Origin: Opisthocomus hoazin | Taxonomy: Eukaryota > Chordata > Aves > Opisthocomiformes > Opisthocomidae | Assembly (NCBI RefSeq): GCF_030867145.1 | Contig: NC_134429.1 | Coordinates: 19,515,115-19,579,114 of the forward strand | Length of the DNA stretch: 64,000 nucleotides | Direction of reading: 5' to 3' | Shown here: positions 38,301 to 55,900 of the stretch, one piece after another | How positions within the stretch are numbered: the stretch's first letter is position 1 | Layout of the letters: each line of letters opens with the position of its first letter | Position numbers and translations under genes: made by a program | Notes under the pieces: generated by a model | The model's input: the letters and a program-made list of their open reading frames with translations, nothing else | The model's database searches: none | Told to the model about the DNA's origin: nothing

Positions 38301-41300
38301 CTGAAACTCAGGCATTAATGCCAGAGAGAAGTGGACAGACAAGGAAGATACATAAAAGCAAAGCAGCTAAGGGTCAGAGAGAGCTGACAGAACATTCAGA
38401 GCAACAGAAGTAGCTAAAATGAAAGGCTCGACAGATTGAACAACACCAGTGTAAATACCAAGCACAAAATGGAGCTGTTCGGTGTGAGCCAGGCTAGAAA
38501 CAGCAGCAATAAATATGGCTTTGTCTGCAACTCTTGCCCAATCTCTGTCATCTCATCACAGGAATGGGCTCTGATTTTTACCTCTGAAAGCTGGGACAAA
38601 GAAATCCTTCAACCCCAAATGATCTGAACTTTGACTGCAAGTGTCTGATCTGCTAGGCAAAGTCAGGTTCACGTGTACAAGTTAATTTCAATTGCTCAGT
38701 TATCCGATCTTCCCCACTCTACTCCCACTACAGCCTTTTTCATGGCTGGGTGAAACTCACACGATGTCTCTCCCCCCCTTTGTAATTCACTTCCCCAAAT
38801 CCTTATTACACTTAATTTTGAGACTTCCACCTCCATCAAGTTGGGTTAGACGCAGCCAAAGAGTTCAAAAGTGACGGGGATCATGACAGATACACACACA
38901 CAGAGACAAGGCCAATTACATCAATTTTGATTCTGAAGGAAGCCAGACTAACAGAGAGAGGCAAAGAAAGACATCCTGACTAACCAATCCGCCATGATAT
39001 TTAAGAAATATGACATGGGTTTATTTTCCCATGTAGAACTTCATACTTTTTTAAATTCTGGCCTTGTCCTAAGCAAAAAATGCTTTCTGTACCTCCATTC
39101 CACCACTGTGTCAGCAGACAGTCAGCCCAAACAACATTTCTGCAGAGACAGTTACCTTCTCGTCTGGCTTCCCGTTCCTTACGTCTTTCCTCCGCCCGCC
39201 TTTCTCGTTCCTTTTGCTCCCTTTGTTCTTTTTGCTGCTCTCTGATTTTTCTCTCTCGTTCTCGCTCAAGTTGCTCCAGACGATCTCTAGAAAAGAATTT
39301 TTTTTTGTTACGTTACAGTTCACCACAAATTCAGCTTACAAAGTAAAGGAAAACTGTTTTCTATAAGAAACTACAGGGCCATTCAATTTTATTAGCAACA
39401 TCAAAACCAGATGCAGCTTTTCAGCTGATCCTTTAAAAACAGTGTTTCAAAGACCACGCACTCTCAAACACATGAGCTTCAGTACCCTTATCAGCATTTA
39501 AATTGAAATTAAGCAAGTTCCGTTAAACTCCCTGATACTACGCCAAACTGGTTTGCGCTCTTTTTTTTTCACTATAGTAAAACACTGGCAATGAATTAAC
39601 CTAGAAACATCTGTTGTAATGAAGTCACTAAGGCAATTAACATCAAGAACACACCGTCATTAGACACCACATTCACAGGAACACAGCACTAGCATCACAC
39701 CGTACAAGTTTTTGCTCTGATTTTTTTTTGTCAATGAAACAATGCAAGGTTAGAGACAGGCTTAGAGGAGGAAGCTGCTCATCTCTCTGTCGGTTTGTCA
39801 CAGGGGAGGGAGGGAGGGACAGATGTACCTCTCCCTCCTGGAATGCTCCCTTGCCATTTCTCTCCGTTTCTGTCTTTCCCATTCACGACGGGCTTTATCC
39901 TGCTCTTCTCTATGTCTCTTCCTACGCTCATGTTCCCGTTCTTTCTCTTTCACTCTGGCATGTTTCCCTAAATAAACAAAAATGAATTTTGGAGTGTTAC
40001 TACGCCAAATATTTAGCGCTCCTATTTTTAAAAAGCAAAATTACAAAGGACAAAACTCATGGTAACCTATTTTCATGTTCTCTGTTCTTTTCTTAATGGA
40101 AAGAACCTGATCTGAAAGGATGTTGGAAAATTAAAAGATCGTAAGATCGTGCACAAATGCTTGCAGTAAAAACAGAAAAAGGCTGTTAGTAACAGGACTA
40201 AACGTGAATGTTTCTAGAAAGGATATTTTCTCCTTTACCGTCAGGTACAAAGATCATAGCTGAGCCCACTCACTCACTGAAGCCAGAAATAAGCTTAACA
40301 GACTTCAAAGAGTAAAAGTAGACTCTGTGTCCCTGTCCCAAAGTGGTAACTGTCCTCCCAAACACATATATATCCCTGCCATTCCCATAAGGACATTGAA
40401 CATAACCAAAGAAGTAATACAAGTTCAAACTTCCTCTTATCCATCTGACATATTTTCTTTAGTTTGTCGTTATTGTTGTTTACTTTCTACCCAGTGGCTG
40501 TCTGGCTGTGCCTTGGGAAGCTCCCAGAAATGCTATCCAAATGTGGTAATAACAACCTTCCGCGGAATGACTACGATGTCTACGCTTCTCTTTCCTCTTC
40601 TCATCTTTTCTATGATGGGTTTTTTCTTTCCGTGACATTTGCTGCGGTGGTTTTATAGCCAAGGAGTCATCTTCTTCTCCTCTAAAATACAAGACAAACT
40701 AATAAACTCAGAATGGTTACATGTACTGTCAAACAGACTGTGTGTTATTCCTCTTTTCTCTGTTTCAAAAAGAATGTACTTTTTTCTATTTTATTAATTT
40801 ATATTAAAGTTCATTTCCGTAACACCCCTAAACCGAGGCATTAACAGTACCTTACAGAAAACTCTAATCACAGAGATGAGAAGTTAACCTATTATTACAC
40901 GCGCACTTTTAATACACCAGCAAACTGAGGGTGAATTAGGCACTAAAGAGAACTCAGCAGGCCTGCTTCAACGGCATCTTGAGCGAAGTATTTGATTACT
41001 AGGTAGCTGCCAACATTGGACCACAATACTCTGTCAAACCTTTATCAGTACTTAGTGATACCTTGGCATGTTCTATGAACCGGAGGCAAGATGGCACATC
41101 TGCATGCTAACATTAAACTTTTTGCCTGCAGATATTTTTACACCCCCTTCTCAGTAATTCTAAAGGTTCACTGCAGTAACTCTGAGGTAACTCTTACGCT
41201 CACCTGTCCTCCATAGAGTCTTCTCTCCTGTAAGGTGAATTTCTGATCGTTATTTCCATGCGATGGTCTCTCAACTCCCCCTCTTCAAGAGAATCCCGCT

Positions 41301-42773
41301 TCGAATCCCTGTCATCTGACTGTGATGGAAATGCAAGAAAGGGCAAAACCAAAAAGCAATTGATTTTTCTGTCACAAAATGAAAAAAACTCAACAGTATG
41401 CCACTCCTCCACTCCTAGCTCAAAGGCATCCTCAGGTGGTCACGCCAGTAAAGCTCACTAACTTACAAAGCAGAGATTTCACCCTAGCAAGCAGCCAACT
41501 GCAGTACGATTGCAATCGTAGCTGAACTTCTGTAAGTTCCACATAATTAGACAGAATTAAACAACCACTAAGGAGGACTGCATTAACTATTGTGCAGTTT
41601 TTCCAAAATAGTATTCTGTACATAGCTGTACAAAACCAAATAGTAACATAGAATTTATCAAAGAACAATCATTTAAACCCATTCTTCTGTAAAATCTTTG
41701 AAAGGTTTTTACCTGACCTGCAACTTCCAGTTAATCACACCAATTTCTTTACCTTTTCTAACCAACAACTACGAAACAGAGCAACGGAAGGCCAATGCGA
41801 TCTTAGCAAAGCATTGTGTTTTTGTCAAACTTTGGAATCAGAGATCGCACAGGACATACGTGTGAGAGCGCAGGGGAATTCCACCAACAGGGCAAGCAGC
41901 CTTGTTCTCATCAGAACATGAGGATATTGTTACCCTGGTGACTAACACCTGGATATATTTTAATAAGGCAAACTAACACTCAAGAATCAAGTTGTAATTT
42001 CAGGATAGTTACTAACTCATGAAAAAGTATCTGAGTAGCAGCCAGCGTTGCAGATCAGGAACACCTGATGGTTACAGACTCATCCAGCCCTGGAGACTGC
42101 CAACAGGTGGAACACATTGAATCACCCCTCATCAGAACAAACACCTGGTACCTTTAACCAAGGACACCCGGACCGAAGGTCAACTAATTAGGATGTTTTA
42201 CGTATGCTGCTAATTAAGATGTTTTACGTATGCTGCCAACGTGGCAGAACTGAGAATTCACGTCTCCTTGGCTGAGCCACCCTCGCTGTAACACTAAACA
42301 TCACATCCCCTCAGCTGGAGACCCTGGCCCAGACCCCTACCCACCAAGCACGCCTCGCGAATTTTAGGAGCGTGATATCTTTAAACCGAGGCGAGCAGGG
42401 AACTAACCGACCCCCGTTGGGAGGATACGGCTAACAGGTGGCACCAGCATTCGGTACTGCACAAACACGCAACACGATTGTAAGCACATGTGCTCGATGT
42501 GCTGCAATCGCCCACCTCGCACCCTGCGCAGAACAGAACCACGGCTCCTCTCTACACATCGTTTGTGTGTTTTGGGAGTTATTTTCAATTTCAAGCAGCA
42601 ATCTGGGCGCTGAAGCTCCGCGGGTGTCATTGGAAATGCTTGGATACCGAAGGGTAGCTTACATTTTTCATCCGTTTTATCTCTGCCTTCTCTTCTTGCT
42701 CCTTCCTTCGTTTTTTTTCCTGAAGAATTTCATCTAAAGTCTTCACTTTCCAAGAATCCTTTTCATCACCCAT
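26315..42773 (-). CDS. CDK11B: CDK11 (PITSLRE kinase, p110), complete, 19 coding exons
   Basis: This is a cyclin-L-dependent nuclear Ser/Thr kinase of transcription and pre-mRNA splicing. Its p58 form acts in mitosis. Coding exons, high to low: 42773-42663, 41319-41204, 40681-40557, 39967-39829, 39286-39156, 38024-37902, 36728-36633, 36521-36390, 35567-35502, 34884-34709, 33931-33841, 32199-32078, 31724-31619, 31034-30913, 30027-29920, 29691-29575, 29290-29142, 27654-27465, 26407-26315. They sum to 2313 nt, 770 residues (human about 780-795). The N-terminal half is a long Arg/Lys/Glu-rich coiled region with nuclear-localisation-type basic clusters. An acidic Glu/Ser tract follows at about 281-330. 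The kinase domain has the Gly-loop EEGTYGVV (420-427), Lys442, PITSLRE 454-460, HRDLKTSN with catalytic Asp537, DFG 555-557 and T-loop Thr570. The C-terminal tail ends GPGFSLKF. Phases agree at every junction. One copy is seen here; mammals may have two (CDK11A/B). Confidence 0.97.
26408..27464 (-). other. CDK11B: CDK11 last intron
   Basis: About 1.06 kb between exons 19 and 20. Donor CTG|GTAAGC and acceptor TCTTCACAG are both good. Reading through the donor gives an open frame for some distance ([10 protein letters not shown]...), which could yield an alternative C terminus if the intron were retained. Confidence 0.7.
27655..29141 (-). other. CDK11B: CDK11 intron 18
   Basis: This intron, about 1.5 kb, separates exons 18 and 19 (donor AACAA|GTAAGT, acceptor AATTCTTCCAG). 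I recognise no exon or repeat in it. Confidence 0.65.
31830..31861. repeat. 16-bp direct tandem duplication in a CDK11 intron
   Basis: The unit cagcaaaagccacaga occurs twice in a row with no mismatch. It lies in the intron between exons 13 and 14. Confidence 0.85.
32200..33840 (-). other. CDK11B: CDK11 intron 12
   Basis: About 1.6 kb, between the Gly-loop exon and the PITSLRE exon. The donor is ACTG|GTTAGT, a weaker variant with T at +3. The short open frames inside resemble no family. Confidence 0.65.
35502..35567 (-). other. CDK11B: CDK11 exon 10 with conserved internal start of p58
   Basis: This 66-nt exon encodes [22 protein letters not shown]. Met332 (ATG at 35547-35545) aligns with the Met that begins the mammalian p58 isoform, which is made by internal ribosome entry within the p110 mRNA. 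From Met332 the product would be 439 residues, the same length as human p58. The mRNA just upstream is a long purine tract (exon 9). Confidence 0.85.
36052..36070. repeat. Short CA microsatellite and C run
   Basis: A cacacacacacac stretch runs into cccccc within a CDK11 intron. It is a simple repeat with no further signal. Confidence 0.7.
36390..36521 (-). other. CDK11B: CDK11 exon 9: acidic tract with GAG triplet run
   Basis: The exon encodes [20 protein letters not shown], then an uninterrupted glutamate run (about nine Glu), then [13 protein letters not shown]. The coding strand contains seven perfect GAG repeats (plus-strand 36430-36450), a slippage-prone run inside a coding exon. The Glu tract is shorter than the human one, which accounts for part of the length difference. 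Confidence 0.9.
42184..42235. repeat. 26-bp tandem duplication in CDK11 intron 2
   Basis: There are two adjacent copies of a 26-bp unit starting ctaatta and containing gatgttttacgtatgctg. They differ at one position (g or a). The unit contains ttacgta, a CRE/PAR-bZIP-like palindromic core. Confidence 0.85.
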
Positions 42774-42797
42774 TTGAGTTTAAAAAAAAAAAAAGCC
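42663..42797 (-). other. CDK11B: CDK11 exon 2 with start codon
   Basis: The start ATG is at 42773-42771. The acceptor TTTTGCAG puts the exon start at 42797. The leader part is unusual in holding 13 consecutive T nine bases before the ATG. The 37 encoded residues begin [18 protein letters not shown], the family N terminus, and the donor is AAT|GTAAGC in phase 0. Confidence 0.92.
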
Positions 42798-42829
42798 CTG
42801 CAAAAGACCAGGCCGTTAACGAACCCCAG

Positions 42830-43440
42830 GCAAACCAGACAGCCCGTCACAGCTACGGCTACGTCCCTCGCCGCCCTCCAGCCCAGCCGCCCTGCCCTCG
42901 GCGGCTGCCGAGCCAGAAGGGCCCGCTGCGAACCCAGAGCCGCGCGGGGCCCGGTCGGGCGAAACGAGAACGCCGCGGGACCCGGGGTCCGCACCCCCGC
43001 GCTACCGGGCGGCTGACGAGCTGCTCCTCGGGTCCCCGCGGCCTCCCGCCCCAGGCCCGGAGCCGACGGCCGTGAGGGAGGAGCCAGGCCCGCGCCCGGC
43101 GCGGCCCCCGCCGCCCGTTTTCGCCTCAGGCAGCGGGTTCGCGCCAGGCCCCAGCTCCGCCCGGGCCGGCGGCTCGGCCCCCCTCCCGCCCGCGACGACA
43201 CCGGAGCGGCCGCGCTGCCTCCCCGCTACTCCCCCCCGGCAGCTCCACTCACCGCCGCCGCTACCGGAGACTGCGCCGAGCCGCGGGGGACAACAACGTC
43301 ACTTCCGCCCGGCGGCGCAGGCTGATGACACGGGCTGCAGGCGCAGTGACGGACAGTGCCCAAAAGCGGGCGGGGCAATGGGGCGGGGCCCAGCCGCGCC
43401 GTGGCCAGGCGGCAGCCGCAGAGCCCGCCGTTATCCATGC
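42830..43440 (-). promoter_or_regulatory. CDK11B: CDK11 CpG-island promoter and non-coding exon 1
   Basis: The GC content and CpG density rise sharply here. A good donor on the minus strand (GGCGGCG|GTGAGTGG) puts the 3' end of a non-coding first exon at 43253. Upstream on the same strand GGAAGTGACGT (plus-strand 43296-43306) combines an ETS core with a CRE half-site. No TATA box is seen. The exact start site is not visible; about 43260-43340 is the likely zone. Confidence 0.75.
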
Positions 43441-46242
43441 AGTCACACACACAGAGCTGAATTTTATTGTTCAATTCAAGCGCTCGGTACCCAACAGGCG
43501 CTAGGAGGGGTCACAGAACCATAGAACGGTGTGGGGTGGAAGGGACCTTACAGATCACCTAGTTCCAACCCCCCTGCCGTGAGCAGGGACCCCTTCCCCC
43601 AGCCCAGGGTGCTCAGAGCTCCGTCCAACCTGGCCTTGGACCCTGCCAGGGAGGCTGCTCTGGGCAGCCTGGGCCAGGGCCTCACCACCCTCGCTAACCA
43701 TTACGCACAGCTACGTGGTTATCCCGCCATCCATCGCTTCAGCTGGGAGATAGCTCTGAGAGACACATTACCTGCCGCAAGGAGCAGCTCAGCGCTGCGG
43801 CCCGGTTCCTCAGCGCGGGCACGGGCTAGCGCAGGAATGCAGAGGTGAAGGAAGAGCTGCTGTTCCTGCGAGAACGAACTTGACACGGCTCCAGCGCACG
43901 GAGCTCGCCTGCATCACTGCAGGAGCCTCAGGGGTGAACAGAAACCACCGGAAGAGACCACGGGGATTTCTGTCAGTAGGAAGCCAGCGAAAGAAACCCT
44001 GGAGAGTTTGAGGAGAGGCCTTTGCAGAAGAGACGGGGCAGCAGCGCTGCGGTCACACGCAGCAAGCGGAGGCAGCAGCTGGGGTGTAACACTGCCAAGA
44101 ATTCTTCACCCAGACCAAAACGGTCCTCGTTTACCCGACAGGGACAACAGCAAAGGAGAATGACCAGTATGACTGGAGGAAGAAAGGGTCTTACACATGG
44201 ACAGTAAAGAAGTCTGCTTGTTTAATCGAATTAAAAAGGGGGCCAAGAAGACTGCATAAAAAAGTCACAACATCAACACTGAAAACAGACCCCCAGTAAA
44301 ACGGGAGTGTCTTGCTGCCACAGAGCAGGTGGGGCTAAACCAGCCGCTAATGAGCTTAGGCATCTGTTGGAAATTACAAGCTTCAGAACCCTCCCAGCTG
44401 TTTGGGTCACAGAAAGTTTTCCAGCAATAGGAAAGGCAAAAGCCTGCTTTTAAAATGAACCTGAAGGGGTTTACATGAGAACAGAGCTACAAAACCGGAA
44501 AGCCACTTACATTTCTGCCTTCCAACGAGAGTAAAAATACAATGCAAACCAGACTTTGTTTTCTACCAAATAAACTGAGTTTTTTAAAAGCATAACTACA
44601 AAAAAAACCAGCCACAGAGCCTCACCCCATAGTCCACAGCTTTTTGTAAAAGTGATAGGAGTACAAAAAAACCCACAGACATCATATATACAATGATGAA
44701 AAAAACTGGCATTTCCCTCCCACTCCAGCCTTCAGGGAATACGCCCCAGGCAACCGGTGGTGTGCAGGAATGCAGCCTGCAGTGAGCGTCAGACAAAGCA
44801 AGCACACGCTATTGAAACAGAAGACAGGCTTCTTCAGCGAGACTCTCTGGGAACACATTTTTGCTCTCTGCGGGAACAGTTCACAAAAGCTAACGGAATA
44901 CCTCAAGTGGAAACGTGAGCACCAGCTTAAATTTTGCAGGAGCTCCACTGGTAACTTCCTATTAGAAATCATTTTTACCATAAAGACCACTTTATCCGTT
45001 CTTCTAATGCCACGACACAATCTTTCAGAACAGAGGCAATTATTAAAAATCAGCTCATTGTTAATTCAATTTTGTTACCAAAAAGTCCCTTTGAATGTTT
45101 TTATAGCTACACATGCTTTTTTGCCAAAACTAAGTAGTAATACTTCAGAACTTTTTATTTTTTAAATCTTTTAATCTTTGACCTACCACAAAACAGGATT
45201 TCCTTAAAAAAGAAAACTTCTTAGAAGCAGAAGAAATAAACATTAGCCTCAGTTTATGGTTAATATTCCTCCCTTTAGTGGGCCCTCTGCCATCTCTGTG
45301 TCAGATACCTCCGAGATTCTTTACATAATCAGAAATAATAGAAATGCTTTGCACATAGGTCAGAATCATAACCCTGAGTTTCTAAAAGGCAGTATTTTGT
45401 TGCACTCAGACATAATGCAAAAAATTTGTTCCTCATAACAGAAATATGTACTAAAATGCAAGAAATTAAAATATTAAAATGGTTTCTTATAGAGATCCTG
45501 CTTCCTTTATGACCAAAATTTTTCAGTGCTTTTTACCTCTAAGCAACTGCAAATATTTAATTCAACACTCCATTTATAAGGTGTATGTGTATATACTTGC
45601 ATTTCAATATTGTCAATACACAACCAGGTTGCAATATTTCTGTTAAATTTGAGTAGAAAAATCACTTTTCAGTCCTAGCTTTGTAGTCAGAAATGGCTGC
45701 TCATCACTGCTTTGGGGCATGGACTCACTTCCATAGTTCAACTAAATGTGTACCAAAGTAAGTCATTTGTTGGGAGAGGAGGGGGTTCCTTCTTCCAGCT
45801 CTGCAATGCACACAAACGATGGAGGATGCAGGCAGCGTAGAGTAACAAAGAAACAGGGATTTCAGTTACGCACCGCGTTCATCCCACTGCAAGCAGGCAG
45901 AATGCAGTGATGGGTCCATGTTTTCACATTATTGCGATGGGTAGGGAGAAAGGAACCGTTTTCCCACGAGACACAAGTTCTCTCTGTTATTTGCAGTCAA
46001 GGAACGACAATAAAGTCCACATTTACCACATCATATGATACAAGGTCCTCTGGTGTACCAGTTTCTCAGGAAAGAGAATGCTTACTGGATTCTTCCCATT
46101 GTTTTCTCTCTTTGCTTCAAGTCCCAGGCTTGACCTGCCATGAACTCAGAGGAACCAAATCAGCATCAAACAGGTGAAGAAACAACCACTTTCAGGAAGA
46201 GTTGCTCTGAGTTACACTAGGTAGGAAGAATAAATGGCTGTA
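43441..46242 (-). other. SLC35E2 3' UTR and spacer before CDK11
   Basis: No coding exon is seen. Minus-strand AATAAA signals lie at plus-strand 45154-45159 and 43463-43468. If the latter is used, the SLC35E2 3' UTR is about 2.8 kb and ends roughly 150 bp upstream of the CDK11 promoter elements. A CR1 fragment lies within. Confidence 0.5.
43512..43692 (-). mobile_element. CR1 LINE, 3' end fragment (copy 4)
   Basis: A reverse CR1 end starts tcacagaaccatagaacgg, then gtggaagggaccttacagat, then gggcagcctgggccaggg. It is clearly a different subfamily from copies 1-3, with cctagttccaacccccctgc and a ggtgctcagagctccgtcca segment. It lies just upstream of the CDK11 CpG island. Confidence 0.93.
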
Positions 46243-52911
<6,669 letters not shown>

Positions 52912-55900
52912 CTAAGAGTGAAAGAAAAGAGAAAGAAGGAAAAAAGCATGTAGCTTTGAATGTAATGACAGTTTAAATCCCTAATGTAGCAAAGGTATCA
53001 CTTTCACTTGCAGTTTATGAAAAAGACTTCTGCAGCTTGTCTTTAAGACTGGATTTTGCACTCCTAATATCATGATACCAAGATTAAGTACGAAGAACTT
53101 ACCTAAGGGAGATTTTTTTTATTCTAAAATAGCATGCACACACAAAAGACTTCAAGTGTTTTAAGTTCTTTCTCTTCTAAAGCATGTCAACACCGCCTTT
53201 TCCATTGCCATTAACTCCTCTTCAAGATTCTACAGTTTCTTTGATCTCAGTCTAAGGTCATAACTACTCAACAGAAAAATCTTCACAACCCAGAAAATCT
53301 GGGGAGGAGCCTGTACCTTTGGTACTAATTAACCTGTTATCATCTGGAGTCAAAGTGAGCAATCAATAATCAAGGCCTATAAATAAACAGTAATCATAAA
53401 CAGTCATCCTGGTAACTATGAGAGCTACTTTAACAAAGTAGGAAAACATGCCCAAGAGCTTTCCAAAGAGGCTTGTTCTCTATTTAATTACTTGTAAATA
53501 ATGCAACATTACCTTGCCACTGCAGTACTGTTATAGCTTGCAATTCAATATTAGTACTGGCAATAAGCCTTAAAATCTTTTTAAAAAGATCTGACAGAAA
53601 AAGGTATTAAAACTTTCACAACTAGAGCTTTCTCCTTATACAAATTACATGAAACATGGCAAGTTACAGTAGTAGAATACAGAGAACAACGAAACCACAC
53701 TGTGACCTTTATTCATGCTAGCAGACTCTAAGTCTGTATTAGGAAAGAAACAAATTGCACCTGAGCAGCATTAAAACACACTATGGGATTTATTGCTTTC
53801 TATTGTGCAGTCTGCATTTTACGAGAAAAAATAGGATTAATCAGATGAGAATTAAATGATGGACAAGACCTCTTTTGCTCCTCAACGAGCAAACAATCAG
53901 GGAAAATAAATTTGAAATCCTTTTCTCCAGAAGCACACTTCCTGGATAGACTAGGTGGCGGACCTTACACAGTTAAAAAGCAATTCTTGATGGGGAAGTT
54001 AATCACTGGCCATTGTGGAAAAGCTGTCTGAAATGAGATCGTAATACTACAGTGCATCAAACAGTAGGAAAACAAGAAATAATCAATGGCAAGCAAAAAT
54101 ACAAGAGGTGTAACAAGAGCAACTGCACCTGCCCCGATTGTGCTAGCATGTGAACAGGTGAATAGGATACATTCTTTTCTTCATGCTTTTTTGATGTCCA
54201 ATGTGGCATCTCAAAATAAATCATTAAGAGGTACTAAAGAGTTAAATATATCCTGTCAGTTTCCATATCCTAAATGGCAGCTACTTCACATTAAAATTTT
54301 CCACTCCTCATGTTCTTTATTTCCGTTACTACAGCCACACACACAAGGTTTCCATCCCTATCCCTCTTACCCCTTTCCATTTTACCAGGAGATCACACTA
54401 GCAGCGCACCAGGGTACAAGACCCTCTGACACGCTCACATTAAACCATATGCTTGGGTTAACCCTATTTAAGGCAAAACTAGCCGATTTTAAGGAAGACA
54501 TGCATTCCTTAAGAGAATTTGTAAAGAAAAACGGATCCTTTACTCCTCCTCCTTTTTCAGGTCTTAAAAAAAATACCCCTCTACATTCAAAACGGTTAGT
54601 TATCACAACTTTGTTAATGCTTTCTCTGTTTATACTACTCAATTAAAAACAAAGTCAATTAAGCACACCAAAACTCACACCCTCAACAGCACTGATACCA
54701 TATCCCATATCACTGATTCCACACACCGCAGGAAGCAGAACAGCAAATAAGAACAAAACTACTCCCCTAAATTACTGACCTGCTGTCTTAAATCAACTGG
54801 AAAATCTTAAATGAGCTAAAAGAGCTCTCCATCTGGAACTAATTCAGTCCTCAGCCAGCAGCTGATGTTTACCAACAGATGAAAACGTGGCAGTGGTCAG
54901 TAGGCTGTTTCTCTTGGATTACACAAACATTTAGTCCTCCAGCTCACAAGAACAAACAGCATGCAGTGCCCTTCACACTCTTCCTTGTATCTTCTGCAAC
55001 TTTTAACTACATTAGCAATAAAAATGCTATATTAAAGGTGGAAAAAATATGGAGTATAAACTCTGAGAGTCTCAAACAAATTTTGACTTACAAGAAATAG
55101 CTAATTACCAATTCAACAACTCCCCAATTTCTTAGGCTTCAAGACATCATATTCATAACACTATCTGCATTGAAACTCCTTTTCTCTTTCTACTCAGAGC
55201 AGTTCAAAATTTCATCAGAAGTACATTCATTTCAAGCTTAAAACAGGAGCAGAACAAACCTCAGAAGACTTAAGAGCAAAGAAAATAAATACATCTGCTT
55301 GTTCTTTTAAGCATCTAGTTTTAATAAAAAAATATTACTCTCCCCTCAGTTTTTAACAGAGTAACCATATTTGGTTCTACTACTAAATTGCTTACACTAT
55401 TTTCTATTGTGTGCAATAAGTGGGAATAAACATCCTTTTGTAGCCAGGCAGCCTGCATGAATATATAGAAAAGACAGCTATCTGTACAGTGCTTGTGTGG
55501 AAATGGTGTCACAGCTTAACGAACATTTTAAATTAGCACAAGCTCACAGCTTCTGAAATAAATAGCACCCTTTTCTCTAACTCCAACTACAACAAATGTT
55601 TCTGTGGACGCGCAATAGATCAAACCAGCCAAACTGCTCCCCCGAAATTTAAGGCTGCAGGGAAAAGGTCACGCCTCAATCCACACCAGGACTAGTACAC
55701 ATCATCTGCTCTTGATTCATACCAGTATGGTGTAACCGCATCGCTGTAAAAGCAGTATGTCTACATGGATTGTTTCCTACGGGTCTTGGAAGAAAAGAAA
55801 CACTAAGTTTTGCAAAAAATAAAATGCAGAAGCAACACCAGTTAACAAGAACACACCCACTGCATTTTGCATTAGCTCTTCCATAAGAAATGTTTTCCAA

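Noticed and set aside
42743-43201. 152-codon minus-strand frame upstream of and overlapping CDK11 exon 2
   Set aside because: It is out of frame with CDK11 and made of CpG-island sequence. It crosses the intron 1 acceptor.
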